Assembly: GCA_905211485.1 (NCBI GenBank) | Contig: CAJMAW010000081.1 | Span: 1-14,582 of the forward strand | Origin: an uncultured Lentisphaeria bacterium | GTDB lineage: Bacteria > Verrucomicrobiota > Lentisphaeria > Victivallales > UBA1829 | DNA length: 14,582 nt | Direction of reading: 5' to 3' | In this document: one piece after another, positions 1 through 7,258 of the stretch | Layout: each line of letters opens with the position of its first letter | Position numbering within the stretch: position 1 is the stretch's first letter | Notes under the pieces: model-generated | Told to the model about the DNA's origin: nothing | The model's database searches: none | Seen by the model: the letters and a program-made list of their open reading frames with translations, nothing else | Program-made: the position numbers and the translations under genes

Positions 1-95
1 TGCTCCTCGCCCTCATACTCCCCGGCAGGATTGCATCTCCTGCACCTCGGCAGGCGCTGTCTGGCGTATTTTTCTAGAATGTTTTCCTAGTAAAA
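1..95. other. Non-coding left edge, downstream of pseudopilin-like gene
   Basis: No reading frame here looks like a real gene. It lies downstream of the minus-strand gene ending at 96. A small inverted repeat, GCAGGA (25-30) and TCCTGC (38-43) with a 7-nt loop, and an overlapping CCTGC/GCAGG pairing could form alternative hairpins. Neither is followed by a T-run on the minus strand, so an intrinsic terminator is not clearly supported. Confidence 0.35.
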
Positions 96-890
96 TTAAA
101 AGGTTGCTGTCGGGGTTTTGGTCAGATCGGAAAGATAATTGCTATGTCCATAGAGCACCCGTTCGGAAGAACTGCATTCAGCATGTCCGTCCAGAAAAGA
201 AACATTGCATCTCTGATCGTGTCTGCCCCGGGTATAATCGTTCAGGACGTCACTTTCCTTCAGCGAACCGATGACCAGTGTCAGAACTTTACTTGTTTTC
301 TCCGGAGGACAGAAGCGTTCCGTTCCCGGGATGTACCAGGCATAGTTTTTCTGGTAATAACTGGAACTGGAATAGGTCGAGGATCCGATTCCGATATCCC
401 ATGTGGCCATCCGGGAGGAAGGCTGACGGATATTGGTCACTTTTGCACCCCAGGTGGTCCCGTTGAAATATGCTCCGTAATTTCCGTAGAGAGGGTCGGT
501 CTGGACAGATGCCGGACAGAGAAAAATGTTTCGAGCAAACCCCATTGCGGAAAGCTGCATATACCATTGGATGCGGTTGTTGAAATAAAAATCCCCCATT
601 TTTCCCGAAATGCCGACAATAACTGTAGAGGCCGGGGTGTAGCCGTAATCATGCATGTAACTCTGAATTCCGAGTGCCTGCTGTTTGATGTTGGTCATGC
701 ACGACGTCGTTTTCGCCAGATTTTTCGCCTTACTGAGCGAAGGCAGCAGAAGAGACGCCAGAATGCCTATGATGGCAATCACCACCAGGAGTTCAATCAG
801 AGTGAAGAAACATTTTGCATATTGGCTTGCTGAAACCGGGAAATCGGTTCCCCGCCTCCTTCCTTTTTGAGAATGATGAATTCCCTTCAT
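96..890 (-). CDS. Pseudopilin-like N-methylation protein with H-x9-DG C-terminus
   Basis: 264 aa. A basic leader (residues 1-28) precedes a type IV pilin/type II secretion G-type N-terminus: F29-T-L-I-E33 followed by a hydrophobic helix of about 20 residues. The conserved glutamate lies five residues into the presumed mature protein, as expected for prepilin peptidase processing. The residue before the cut is F or C rather than the usual G or A. The C-terminal half has the pattern H224-x9-D234-G235 typical of the large PVC family often annotated 'prepilin-type N-terminal cleavage/methylation domain' or DUF1559-like. These proteins are predicted to be exported and anchored by the helix; their function is not established. 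It is the last gene of the minus-strand unit, 45 nt after the peptidase gene, with a purine-rich AAGGG about 10 nt before the ATG. An internal GGAAGGAGG at about 857-865 (minus) has no in-frame ATG behind it, so the upstream start is kept. Confidence 0.85.
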   Translation of the reverse strand: MKGIHHSQKGRRRGTDFPVSASQYAKCFFTLIELLVVIAIIGILASLLLPSLSKAKNLAKTTSCMTNIKQQALGIQSYMHDYGYTPASTVIVGISGKMGDFYFNNRIQWYMQLSAMGFARNIFLCPASVQTDPLYGNYGAYFNGTTWGAKVTNIRQPSSRMATWDIGIGSSTYSSSSYYQKNYAWYIPGTERFCPPEKTSKVLTLVIGSLKESDVLNDYTRGRHDQRCNVSFLDGHAECSSSERVLYGHSNYLSDLTKTPTATF

Positions 891-935
891 GAGATATTTT
901 CCCTTCTTCTTTCCTCTGAAGCAGGAAGTGTTTAT

Positions 936-2990
936 TTATTTTGTATTTGTGCCGCTCTGGATCGATTCGATCAGTGCGGAGAGCCTTTTCCGGACATCCG
1001 GCGGACAATATTTGTGATTCAGAGCCAGATTCGCCGCATCGACGATTTCCTGAGTCTGCGTTTCCGGGATCATGCGGAGCGCATTGACCAGATCCTCGGC
1101 CTGTGTGGGGCCGAAGACTCCGACAGGCATTTTCGGGATCAGACGACTCCGGAGTCCGGCTGCCGTTTCCCGACTGTATTCCGCCGCTTTTTCCTTTTCT
1201 CCCTTCTGGAAATAATAAGAGGCAATCCGGTTTCTGATCTTTCCCTTCTGCTCTGAGCCGGCATAATGCAGCTGTTTCTCCGCCAGGTCCAGGGCTTTTT
1301 CCGGATTCTTTTTCTCCATAGCGCGGGCATAGAGTGCGTCCAGAGCCTGGTAGGCCCAGCGTCCGGAAAGGCGCAGTGAATCCATTTTCCGGATCCAGGA
1401 ATCGAGGGTTTCGTCCGTGGTTTCGGGATTGCGGCAGAGGGCTTCGGTTTTCTGCACGGCGGCATCGGCTTTCTGTCTGGCCGTTGCATATCCGGAGCGG
1501 AGGACTTCATCGTCATAGCGGACGGCTGCGTCCCATTTTTTCATCCGGGGATACAGCCAGCCCAGACGCAGTTTGGCCTCCTCCTTGTACAGCGGAGGTG
1601 CGTCGGGGGCTTTCAGGATGTCTTCCGCCTTCCGGATCAGGTCGTTCGGAGCGCCGTTCAGGGAGCGGCAGAAATTCCGGAACTCCTCATGGTTTTTGTG
1701 TTTCTCAGGGGATTGCCGGAAATCCATGTGCAGCATGGCGCGGAGAAGTCCCCTGCCGTATTCCTTTGCCGCTTCCGCGTCATAGTCCGGGTTCGAGTTC
1801 GCATAGGGACACTCGATGGTCACGGCGTAAATCATTTCCGGGACTTCCGCGAAATAGTGGGCGAAGGAAGTTCCCGAAGAGGCGGAAACGTTCCGTTTCT
1901 TTGCCTTGAGCAGGTTCAGGGTGTTTCCGATCATGCGCGGGGATTCCTCGGCAATCCACAGGGCGAATTCCTGGGTGTTCGCCTGATTGGAGGGGGTGCG
2001 GAGGCCGTCAAAGTAAAACGCTTCGTGAATGTCGTTCCGGACCGACGGAGCGTGAAGGTCGAGTCCGATGGAGATGTTTTCTTTTTTCTGCAGCTCCAGT
2101 ATGGCCCGGGTTTCGGGATAGCGCTGAGTTTCCAGTCCGTAGTCGCGGTTGTGGTCGAAGGGCTTTCTGCCCTTGCCCTGGTCGCCGGATTCGACTCCGT
2201 CCAGATCGACGAACGGGACGGCGTAGAGAATGAACTTTTCCCGGAAGCGTTTCCCCGCCTCGGAATCGGAAAGCGCTTCTTCCAGAAATCCTTCCATGAC
2301 GCGGCTTGCGATGGCTTCACAGGCGTGATGCCTGGCGCTGAGAAGGATTTTCCGTTTTGCCGCAGAAGAGGAAGAGGAGTCTCCGGATTTGTCCATGATT
2401 TTCAGAAGCGGAGTTTCCCTCCCTCCGAGGGTCCGGGTCAGGATGGAAGACTCCAGATACGGACTCCCCTGCTGCTTTTTCAGAAAGGCGTCCAGGTCCG
2501 CCTTCTGGTACGGGATTCCCTGGGCGAAACGGACCGTTTCGCCAGCTTTGCTGAAATTCCAGGTGAAACTGTCCCGTTTCCCTTCGGGTTCCGGGGCGAG
2601 AAAGGAGCTGTTTTCTTTTCCGAGCCATCGCCAGGAGCTGCCGCCGTCGGTGCTGAGCGCCGGACCCTGTGCACTGATCTGCTGGCGGTTGACGGGAAAG
2701 AGAAATTTCACCGTGCCCGGTTTTTCCGCTTTTGCTTCAAAGTTCCAGTAGAACCAGGGCTGTGCGTTGCCGCGCAGATCGGCTTCGATTTCCGCGCGCC
2801 CGGGCTGGAGACTGTTGATTTTCACGTTGCCTCCGGGGTAATCGCAGCGCAGCACGGCGCTGCCTGGTGCCACTGTATTTTCAGCCTCGGCGCCGGTGAG
2901 GGGGGCTGCTGCGGAAAGCAGCATCAGTTCCAGTCCTGTGATGGTCAGGAACGTCATTGTTTTCCATGTACTTGTGCGGTGTCGGTTCAT
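936..2990 (-). CDS. Secreted M14-family zinc carboxypeptidase-like protein with helical-repeat C-terminus
   Basis: 684 aa. A signal peptide is likely (basic start, hydrophobic stretch about 12-28, possible cut near AEA34-36). Residues about 45-155 resemble the beta-sandwich that precedes the catalytic domain in cytosolic-carboxypeptidase-type M14 enzymes (an inference from pattern). The catalytic domain, about 160-430, shows the family's key residues: zinc ligands H222-x-x-E225 and H313 (in DLHAP), the substrate-binding N281-R282 pair after a VDLDGVE motif, and a candidate catalytic glutamate E393 in TIECPYA. The gaps (88 residues from E225 to H313, 80 to E393) suit M14. Residues about 440-625 are helical and repeat-like (TPR/Sel1-like), possibly for binding a partner or surface. 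It presumably removes amino acids or other groups from peptide C-termini outside the cytoplasm; the substrate is unknown. The ATG overlaps the stop of the beta-helix gene by ATGA, with AAGGGA about 9 nt upstream, so coupled translation is likely. Confidence 0.82.
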   Translation of the reverse strand: MNRHRTSTWKTMTFLTITGLELMLLSAAAPLTGAEAENTVAPGSAVLRCDYPGGNVKINSLQPGRAEIEADLRGNAQPWFYWNFEAKAEKPGTVKFLFPVNRQQISAQGPALSTDGGSSWRWLGKENSSFLAPEPEGKRDSFTWNFSKAGETVRFAQGIPYQKADLDAFLKKQQGSPYLESSILTRTLGGRETPLLKIMDKSGDSSSSSAAKRKILLSARHHACEAIASRVMEGFLEEALSDSEAGKRFREKFILYAVPFVDLDGVESGDQGKGRKPFDHNRDYGLETQRYPETRAILELQKKENISIGLDLHAPSVRNDIHEAFYFDGLRTPSNQANTQEFALWIAEESPRMIGNTLNLLKAKKRNVSASSGTSFAHYFAEVPEMIYAVTIECPYANSNPDYDAEAAKEYGRGLLRAMLHMDFRQSPEKHKNHEEFRNFCRSLNGAPNDLIRKAEDILKAPDAPPLYKEEAKLRLGWLYPRMKKWDAAVRYDDEVLRSGYATARQKADAAVQKTEALCRNPETTDETLDSWIRKMDSLRLSGRWAYQALDALYARAMEKKNPEKALDLAEKQLHYAGSEQKGKIRNRIASYYFQKGEKEKAAEYSRETAAGLRSRLIPKMPVGVFGPTQAEDLVNALRMIPETQTQEIVDAANLALNHKYCPPDVRKRLSALIESIQSGTNTK
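2987..2990 (-). other. ATGA stop/start overlap (translational coupling)
   Basis: The TGA of the beta-helix gene and the ATG of the M14 peptidase gene share four bases on the minus strand. This arrangement usually means the second gene is translated by re-initiating ribosomes, which fixes the ratio of the two secreted products. Confidence 0.85.
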
Positions 2991-4846
2991 TTTTTGTTTC
3001 CCTTCTGCTGATGAGTGGCGCTTTGTGGTCTGAGTTCTTGAAGCTGGCCCTGGTTTTCTTTCATGAGGATCCGGATTGTATTTCTGTCCGCCGGGAGCTG
3101 AAGCGTGGAATCCTGGAAAGTGCAGCGGACAAAGGAGAGGAGCGAAGTGGATTTTGAGGCGTCTGCACGGACATGGTTCAGAGTGGAGTCCTCAAAGGAA
3201 AGATAAGTCCCTGTGAGCGGGGCGACATGCTGGAGAGTTTCGTTTTTCAAAACGAGAGGCGGAGTTGCCACGCGCTCGGAGGAATTTTTGCGCGGGAGAC
3301 CATCCGCCACCCCCTTGGCATCGAAAGTGATTTTCAGTGAACAGTTTTCGTAGGTGTTTCCGGCAATACGGGCGATTCCGGTCCGGGTGCTGAAGCTGAC
3401 GCTTCCGCCGCGGACAATGTTGTTCAGAAAATGATAATTGAAGGCGCGCCCGTAAATGACGACCCGGTTGACACGCTCTTCGGTGGATTCAAAGAGATTG
3501 CGTTCAAAGAGGAGTTCACTGCCCGCGCAGACGACGAGCGAACCGCCGATGTTGCCGCGAAATTGGTTGTCCCGGAAGACGATGTCGTAAACCAGTTCCC
3601 AGCCGTCTTCGATATCGACTCCGTAAGCGGGGGGAATGCCTCCGTTTCCGGAAAATTCATTGTGTTCGATGATCCAGCGCTGGCCTCCGCAGAGCGCGAG
3701 TCCGAGTCTCCGGTTTCCGCGCATCGTGTTGTGATGGAAATGGACATCGACGGGTGGAAGGAAGTTGTTGATCCCCAGTACCCATGAATTCGCCTCCGCT
3801 CCGGAATGCAGCGGTTGGGTGCCGACTTCCGGCTGGTTGAGTTCCAGATTCATATACATGGCGTTTTCCGGCCGTTTGATTTTGCGGTACTGGAGGCAGG
3901 AACGCTTTTCCAGGAAATTTCCGTCCTTGTCATAAAAGAGCACCTGGAAGACCCGGTCCGTCACAAAGGGGAATCCCTGATAGCCGGCGAGGTAGCCGAT
4001 TTCAAATTCCGATTCAAATTTTTTCAGGTCGATGGGAGAGGAGCTGCGGGTTTTTTCAGAGGAGGGGATTTTCCTCCCCTGTTCGTCGAATGCCCCGGAT
4101 TCCAGATGCTTTCCCGGATAGATGCGCAGGAAGATCCGGGAGAGCAGTTCGGGACGGGTTTCGGTGCCGGAAGAACTGGATCCGACTCCGTCTCCGGTGA
4201 AGTCGAGGAAATTCATGTGGTCGATTTCAAGTTCCTTTCCGCTGACCAGGAAAAGCCCTTTCCCTCCGTCGTGGACTCCTTTTTTTGTGGTGTAGTCATG
4301 GCTGTTCCGGTCTCCGACGAGAGTCCCGTTGGTCAGGCGGAGATTTTCCGCGCCGCGGACAATTTTGATGAGCGCGTAATGCGTTTCTCCGTTCGGGACG
4401 ATCCGGAAAGTGGATCCGTTGAGGTCGATGACCGTGTTTTTCAGGCGGATCACGATCGGCTTGTCCGCGGGGATGGAATAGCTTCCTTTCGGGAAAAGGA
4501 TCCGATTGAAGCCCTGTTCTCCGGCATATTGCAGTGCGGCGTTGATGCCTTCCGCGGTGGCGTCCGGTTCGGAACCGTCGTTCCGGATTCCGAATGTGTT
4601 CAGGTCAACGAGCCAGTCCCGGGTGAATTTCCCGGCATCGGCGGTTTTTTTCGGAAGGGCAGTGAGGGTGACGTCCAGGGGGGAGAAATTCCCCGCTCCA
4701 TCGGATGTCCGGCCTCCGGAAATTTCTGGCGGCATCCAGGATTCCCGGTTTTCCTGCGCCGAAACGCTTATGACGGAGCAGAGAAACAAGGCAAGAAGAC
4801 TTGCAGGGATCCGTGCCCGAGCCATTCCTTTCATTTTCTTTTTCAT
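2987..4846 (-). CDS. Secreted right-handed parallel beta-helix (pectate-lyase-3-like) protein
   Basis: 619 aa with a clear signal peptide (lysine-rich start, hydrophobic core about 15-29, VSA/Q cut at 30/31). Residues about 80-145 carry the opening of the pectate-lyase-3/GH28-like beta-helix fold: a D-x-x-x-F-G-I-x-N-D-G segment (81-91), a T-A-E-G-I-N-A-A helix and an F-P-K-G-S-Y strand. Beta-helix rungs follow at about 130-225 and 365-505 with typical 'NxF.GN' turns (H-N-T-M, H-N-E-F, R-D-N-Q-F, E-R-N-L-F). A beta-rich stretch at about 230-350 looks like an inserted domain. Such proteins act as polysaccharide lyases, hydrolases or epimerases, or only bind glycans. I cannot assign catalytic residues, so activity and substrate stay open. 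It sits 57 nt after the regulator gene and is coupled to the M14 peptidase. The start at 4846 has no strong ribosome site; M5 and M8 are possible alternative starts. Confidence 0.82.
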   Translation of the reverse strand: MKKKMKGMARARIPASLLALFLCSVISVSAQENRESWMPPEISGGRTSDGAGNFSPLDVTLTALPKKTADAGKFTRDWLVDLNTFGIRNDGSEPDATAEGINAALQYAGEQGFNRILFPKGSYSIPADKPIVIRLKNTVIDLNGSTFRIVPNGETHYALIKIVRGAENLRLTNGTLVGDRNSHDYTTKKGVHDGGKGLFLVSGKELEIDHMNFLDFTGDGVGSSSSGTETRPELLSRIFLRIYPGKHLESGAFDEQGRKIPSSEKTRSSSPIDLKKFESEFEIGYLAGYQGFPFVTDRVFQVLFYDKDGNFLEKRSCLQYRKIKRPENAMYMNLELNQPEVGTQPLHSGAEANSWVLGINNFLPPVDVHFHHNTMRGNRRLGLALCGGQRWIIEHNEFSGNGGIPPAYGVDIEDGWELVYDIVFRDNQFRGNIGGSLVVCAGSELLFERNLFESTEERVNRVVIYGRAFNYHFLNNIVRGGSVSFSTRTGIARIAGNTYENCSLKITFDAKGVADGLPRKNSSERVATPPLVLKNETLQHVAPLTGTYLSFEDSTLNHVRADASKSTSLLSFVRCTFQDSTLQLPADRNTIRILMKENQGQLQELRPQSATHQQKGNKK

Positions 4847-4903
4847 TTGGGAGCGTCCATTTTTGTTTTCTCGTTATGAAGCGATTTTTTTATGTTTTCT
4901 CTT

Positions 4904-5986
4904 TCAGACTGTTTTTATTGACTTTTCCTCATCCCGGGCGAACGGGGCCGGGAGCAGGGGGGAAAACTGCGGTGCGATTTTCTGAACAGGAGGAATTTCT
5001 CCTCCGTTGATGAGTGTCAGCAGACTGTCCAGAGCTTTTTCCTCAGAGGATTCCGGGAAAAAGGCTTCATGCACGGTATCGGTGAAATGCAGGAAGCGGG
5101 GATGAGGGGAAAGAATCCCGACAAGAGGTTTCCGGGGTTCCGGAAGCCGATACAGTGCGGTCATCATGGGAATGAAAGCCTGAGTTTCCACGAGAAAAGC
5201 ATCGCATTCGGGGTGTTTCCGAAGGAAGGAAACAGTATCGGAAATGGCCTGTCCGGGAACACCGTTCTCATGGGAATAACAGATGAATTCTTCAGGGAAA
5301 ACGATTCCGTGTCTCCGCAATGTGTCGGAAAGGCTCCGGATCATTTCCTCGCCCGGAGGATATCCCCGTCCTCCGGGAAAGAGGGCGAATTTTCTTCCGC
5401 CTTCGGAGAGGAGCTTTTCCGTCAGGAGTTCTGTCATGGCGCTGTAATCGGGCATGACGATCGGGAACCCTTCCGGTGCGGCCTGCGGCATTCCTGTGAT
5501 GACGCAGGGAAGGTTCAGAGAGCGGAGAGCGCAGGCCCATTCCCTGCTCAACGTGTCGGGCGCAATGACTCCTTTGACTTTGCGGAGGCGTTTGAGTGCA
5601 TTCGCTTCCGGTTTCGGATCGCTGAAGAGCACGGAGACTTTCCAGCCCATGTGCCTGAGTTTTTCCAGATATTCATCCGTCCACGGGAAGGCGTTCGGGG
5701 CGTAGATTGTTTTCACCCTGGGAAGCATTTCAAGGTAGAGCAGTTCTCCGTTTTTCGGAGGGGACTCCGTCAGATCCTTCTGGAGAAATGTGCCGCGGCC
5801 CTGTTCCCGCCGGAGTATTTTTTCCTGCTCCAGATTCGAGACCGCTTTCCGGATCGTGATCAGGCTGACGCCGAAAAGTTCAGACATCTTCTTTTCCGTC
5901 GGCAGCACTCCCCCTCTGGGAATCCGGTGCTTCACAATATATTCCAGAATCCGGCTCTGTGTTTTCCAATATTTTGTAGTAACCAT
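4904..5986 (-). CDS. GntR-type winged-helix regulator with LacI/periplasmic-binding-like effector domain
   Basis: 360 aa from the chosen start (367 aa if started at 6007). The N-terminal 75 residues form a GntR winged helix: a helix with ILEYI, then RGGVLPTEKKMSELFGVS, the recognition helix TIRKAVSNLEQ, and the wing I-L-R-R-E-Q-G-R-G-T-F. The rest (about 85-340) resembles the LacI/RbsB ligand-binding fold, with KVSVLFSD, KGVIAPDT, LPCVITG, KFALFPGG and DAFLVE strands. This AraR-like architecture usually gives a sugar-responsive repressor, and its position upstream of a beta-helix protein and peptidase suggests it controls that unit and itself. The ATG at 5986 is preferred because GAG lies 9 nt upstream and the predicted transcript starts near 6025. 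The ATG at 6007 has no ribosome site and falls inside a palindrome. The predicted operators lie just upstream at 6074-6110. Confidence 0.88.
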   Translation of the reverse strand: MVTTKYWKTQSRILEYIVKHRIPRGGVLPTEKKMSELFGVSLITIRKAVSNLEQEKILRREQGRGTFLQKDLTESPPKNGELLYLEMLPRVKTIYAPNAFPWTDEYLEKLRHMGWKVSVLFSDPKPEANALKRLRKVKGVIAPDTLSREWACALRSLNLPCVITGMPQAAPEGFPIVMPDYSAMTELLTEKLLSEGGRKFALFPGGRGYPPGEEMIRSLSDTLRRHGIVFPEEFICYSHENGVPGQAISDTVSFLRKHPECDAFLVETQAFIPMMTALYRLPEPRKPLVGILSPHPRFLHFTDTVHEAFFPESSEEKALDSLLTLINGGEIPPVQKIAPQFSPLLPAPFARDEEKSIKTV

Positions 5987-6005
5987 AAAAATAAACTCAA
6001 AATTC

Positions 6006-6018
6006 ATATTAACAATAT
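6006..6018. promoter_or_regulatory. Small palindrome in the regulator leader (ATATT-N3-AATAT)
   Basis: A perfect 5-bp inverted repeat with a 3-bp centre lies between the predicted transcription start (about 6025) and the chosen start codon of the regulator, and it includes the alternative ATG at 6007. It could be an extra regulatory site, but the sequence is AT-rich and a chance match is quite possible. Confidence 0.3.
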
Positions 6019-6031
6019 AATGACATGTTTA

Positions 6032-6060
6032 ATTATACTCTTCTCGTCCGTTTTTGTCAA
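6032..6060 (-). promoter_or_regulatory. Perfect sigma70-type promoter for the regulator operon
   Basis: On the minus strand TTGACA (6060-6055) and TATAAT (6037-6032) are separated by exactly 17 nt, an exact match to the sigma70 consensus. The expected transcription start is about 6025, giving a leader of roughly 39 nt to the ATG at 5986. It should drive the regulator, beta-helix, M14 and pseudopilin-like genes. A promoter this strong implies it is normally held off by a repressor. Confidence 0.85.
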
Positions 6061-6073
6061 GCAGGAGAAACTT

Positions 6074-6088
6074 TTTTTCATGGGAAAT
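6074..6088. promoter_or_regulatory. Putative operator site 1 (TTTTCATGGGAAA-like)
   Basis: An imperfect palindrome around ATG (6080-6082), with T/A arms and one mismatched pair. It shares the core CATGGGAAA and a preceding T-tract with the site at 6096-6110. It starts 13 nt upstream of the minus-strand -35 box. Probable binding site of the adjacent GntR/LacI-type regulator (inference). Confidence 0.5.
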
Positions 6089-6095
6089 CATTCTT

Positions 6096-6110
6096 TTTTC
6101 CATGGGAAAA
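6096..6110. promoter_or_regulatory. Putative operator site 2 (TTTTCC-ATG-GGAAAA)
   Basis: A perfect inverted repeat with 6-bp arms and a 3-bp centre. Its centre (6103) is 22 bp, about two helical turns, from the centre of site 1 (6081), so two dimers would sit on the same DNA face. It ends 14 nt before the plus-strand -35 box, nearly mirroring the distance of site 1 to the other -35. The pair could control both divergent promoters. Confidence 0.6.
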
Positions 6111-6124
6111 GGAAGAGGGACCCC

Positions 6125-6153
6125 TTGACAAGTCAACTTCTTTGGAATATAAT
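6125..6153 (+). promoter_or_regulatory. Perfect sigma70-type promoter for the divergent pseudopilin-like gene
   Basis: TTGACA (6125-6130) and TATAAT (6148-6153) with exactly 17 nt between them. The expected transcription start is about 6160, leaving an unusually long leader of about 220 nt before the ATG at 6379. The -35 box is also the left half of a perfect palindrome, TTGACAAGTCAA (6125-6136), which could be an additional repressor contact. Confidence 0.85.
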
Positions 6154-6378
6154 GAAAATAAAAAGAAGCTGTAACGAGAAAGCATATTGCTGAAAAACTG
6201 GGAAAGACATTTCTGAAGTGTTTTTCTTCCGTATTCTCTGAAAGCGGAAGCGGAAAACGAAGGACTGCGCTTGCGGAGTGACTGCCTGCGGAATCGCCTC
6301 CGGAAGAAATACTTTTCCCTCTGATTTTTCAGAATTACGTGACGGCAATGGGAAAGCACCGGAAAGGAAGGGAAAAAC
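6154..6378 (+). other. Long 5' leader of the pseudopilin-like gene
   Basis: This stretch between the plus-strand promoter and the start codon carries no convincing gene. Possible structures are CTTCCG/CGGAAG arms around 6227-6255 and a short TCTGA-TTTT-TCAGA hairpin at 6320-6333. I recognise no known riboswitch. It ends in a good purine-rich ribosome site (AAGGAAGG, 7 nt before the ATG). Confidence 0.45.
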
Positions 6379-7227
6379 ATGACCCGGAAAAGGAAAAGCT
6401 CCGCCTCATTCACATGTCATGATAAAAATCTGGAAAACAATACGCGCTTTCATCCCTTCACACTGATCGAACTTCTGGTGGTGATTGCGGTGATTGCGCT
6501 GCTGGCGGCGATGCTTCTTCCGGCTCTGCAGACGGCAAGGGGCACGGCCCGGAGAATCCAGTGTGTTTCCAATCTGAAACAGTGGGGACTCGGATTCCAG
6601 TATTATGCCAGTGATTTTGATGAATATATCCCGTGGAAGCTGTACTGGTATTATTTTTCAGGAGGGACAAAAATTCAATACTGGCCTTATGGTTCGGATC
6701 TGGAATGGATGGAGGCCTTGAGACTCCTCGGCTACTTCGGAAAACAGGAGAAGTCACAGTGGTATCGGCGGGGAACAATGGCGATTTGTCCTGATGTCGC
6801 CTCCCAGGCGGAGCTGGTCGCCACCTCTCCTTTGAACAAAACAAACGGTTATATTCACAATCACTCTTCCAACAACTACGGCATTTCTTTTGTCATCGGC
6901 GGGATGAAGCGGAGCCGTCTTCCGGTGAATCCGGCGGGCTATATGCTTGTTTCGGAAAAGGTCGATTCAGGGTCCGAGGTGCAGATCAATCAATTTCCCG
7001 GTGTCGGTCAGGTGGCGCCCGTTACGTCGAGTGTTTTCCTGAACGACCGGATGTACGGCCGTCACCTTGGCATGACCAATATCCTCTGGGTGGGCGGAGA
7101 AGTTTCCGTAATGAGCGCCGCCGAACGCTGGAATCAGAATCTCCTTTACAATGCCAACAAACCGAACATGTACTGGCGGAATTTCTGGGTCCTTGGCGGA
7201 GATTATATGAAAAGCAGTTTTTACTGA
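6379..7227 (+). CDS. Pseudopilin-like N-methylation protein (divergent, variant C-terminal motif)
   Basis: 282 aa and the only plus-strand gene in the window. After a basic leader (1-26), F27-T-L-I-E31 and a long hydrophobic helix (LLVVIAVIALLAAMLLPAL) mark a prepilin-type N-terminus, followed by the RRIQCVSNLKQWGLG helix extension common in the Lentisphaerota/Planctomycetota family. The C-terminal signature is altered: H229-x9-G239-G240 in place of H-x9-D-G. Many W and Y residues (about 83-111) suggest a binding surface, but this is speculative. The start is supported by AAGGAAGG 7 nt upstream. It diverges from the GntR/LacI regulator and shares its operator region, so it is probably induced together with the minus-strand unit. 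It may work at the cell surface with the same secreted proteins; no experimental role is known to me. Confidence 0.85.
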   Translation: MTRKRKSSASFTCHDKNLENNTRFHPFTLIELLVVIAVIALLAAMLLPALQTARGTARRIQCVSNLKQWGLGFQYYASDFDEYIPWKLYWYYFSGGTKIQYWPYGSDLEWMEALRLLGYFGKQEKSQWYRRGTMAICPDVASQAELVATSPLNKTNGYIHNHSSNNYGISFVIGGMKRSRLPVNPAGYMLVSEKVDSGSEVQINQFPGVGQVAPVTSSVFLNDRMYGRHLGMTNILWVGGEVSVMSAAERWNQNLLYNANKPNMYWRNFWVLGGDYMKSSFY

Positions 7228-7258
7228 GCGGATTTGCGGAATGCCGCCCCGCATCTGC
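7228..7258. terminator. Possible 3' hairpin after the divergent pseudopilin-like gene
   Basis: Beginning right after the TGA is an imperfect inverted repeat: outer GCGGAT (7228-7233) with ATCTGC (7253-7258, one G-U pair) and inner GCGG-AATG-CCGC (7236-7247). There is no T-run, so it is at best a factor-dependent or weak terminator lying between two converging genes. Confidence 0.3.

Noticed and set aside
1689..3011. 440-residue open frame on the plus strand
   Set aside because: It is antisense to the M14 peptidase, whose catalytic motifs are intact. The product is F/G/R-rich without recognisable features.
3806..4879. 357-residue open frame on the plus strand
   Set aside because: Antisense to the beta-helix gene, which has a signal peptide and fold motifs; no family features in this frame.
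5069..6193. 374-residue open frame on the plus strand
   Set aside because: Antisense to the GntR/LacI regulator, and it would run across both divergent promoters and the operators.
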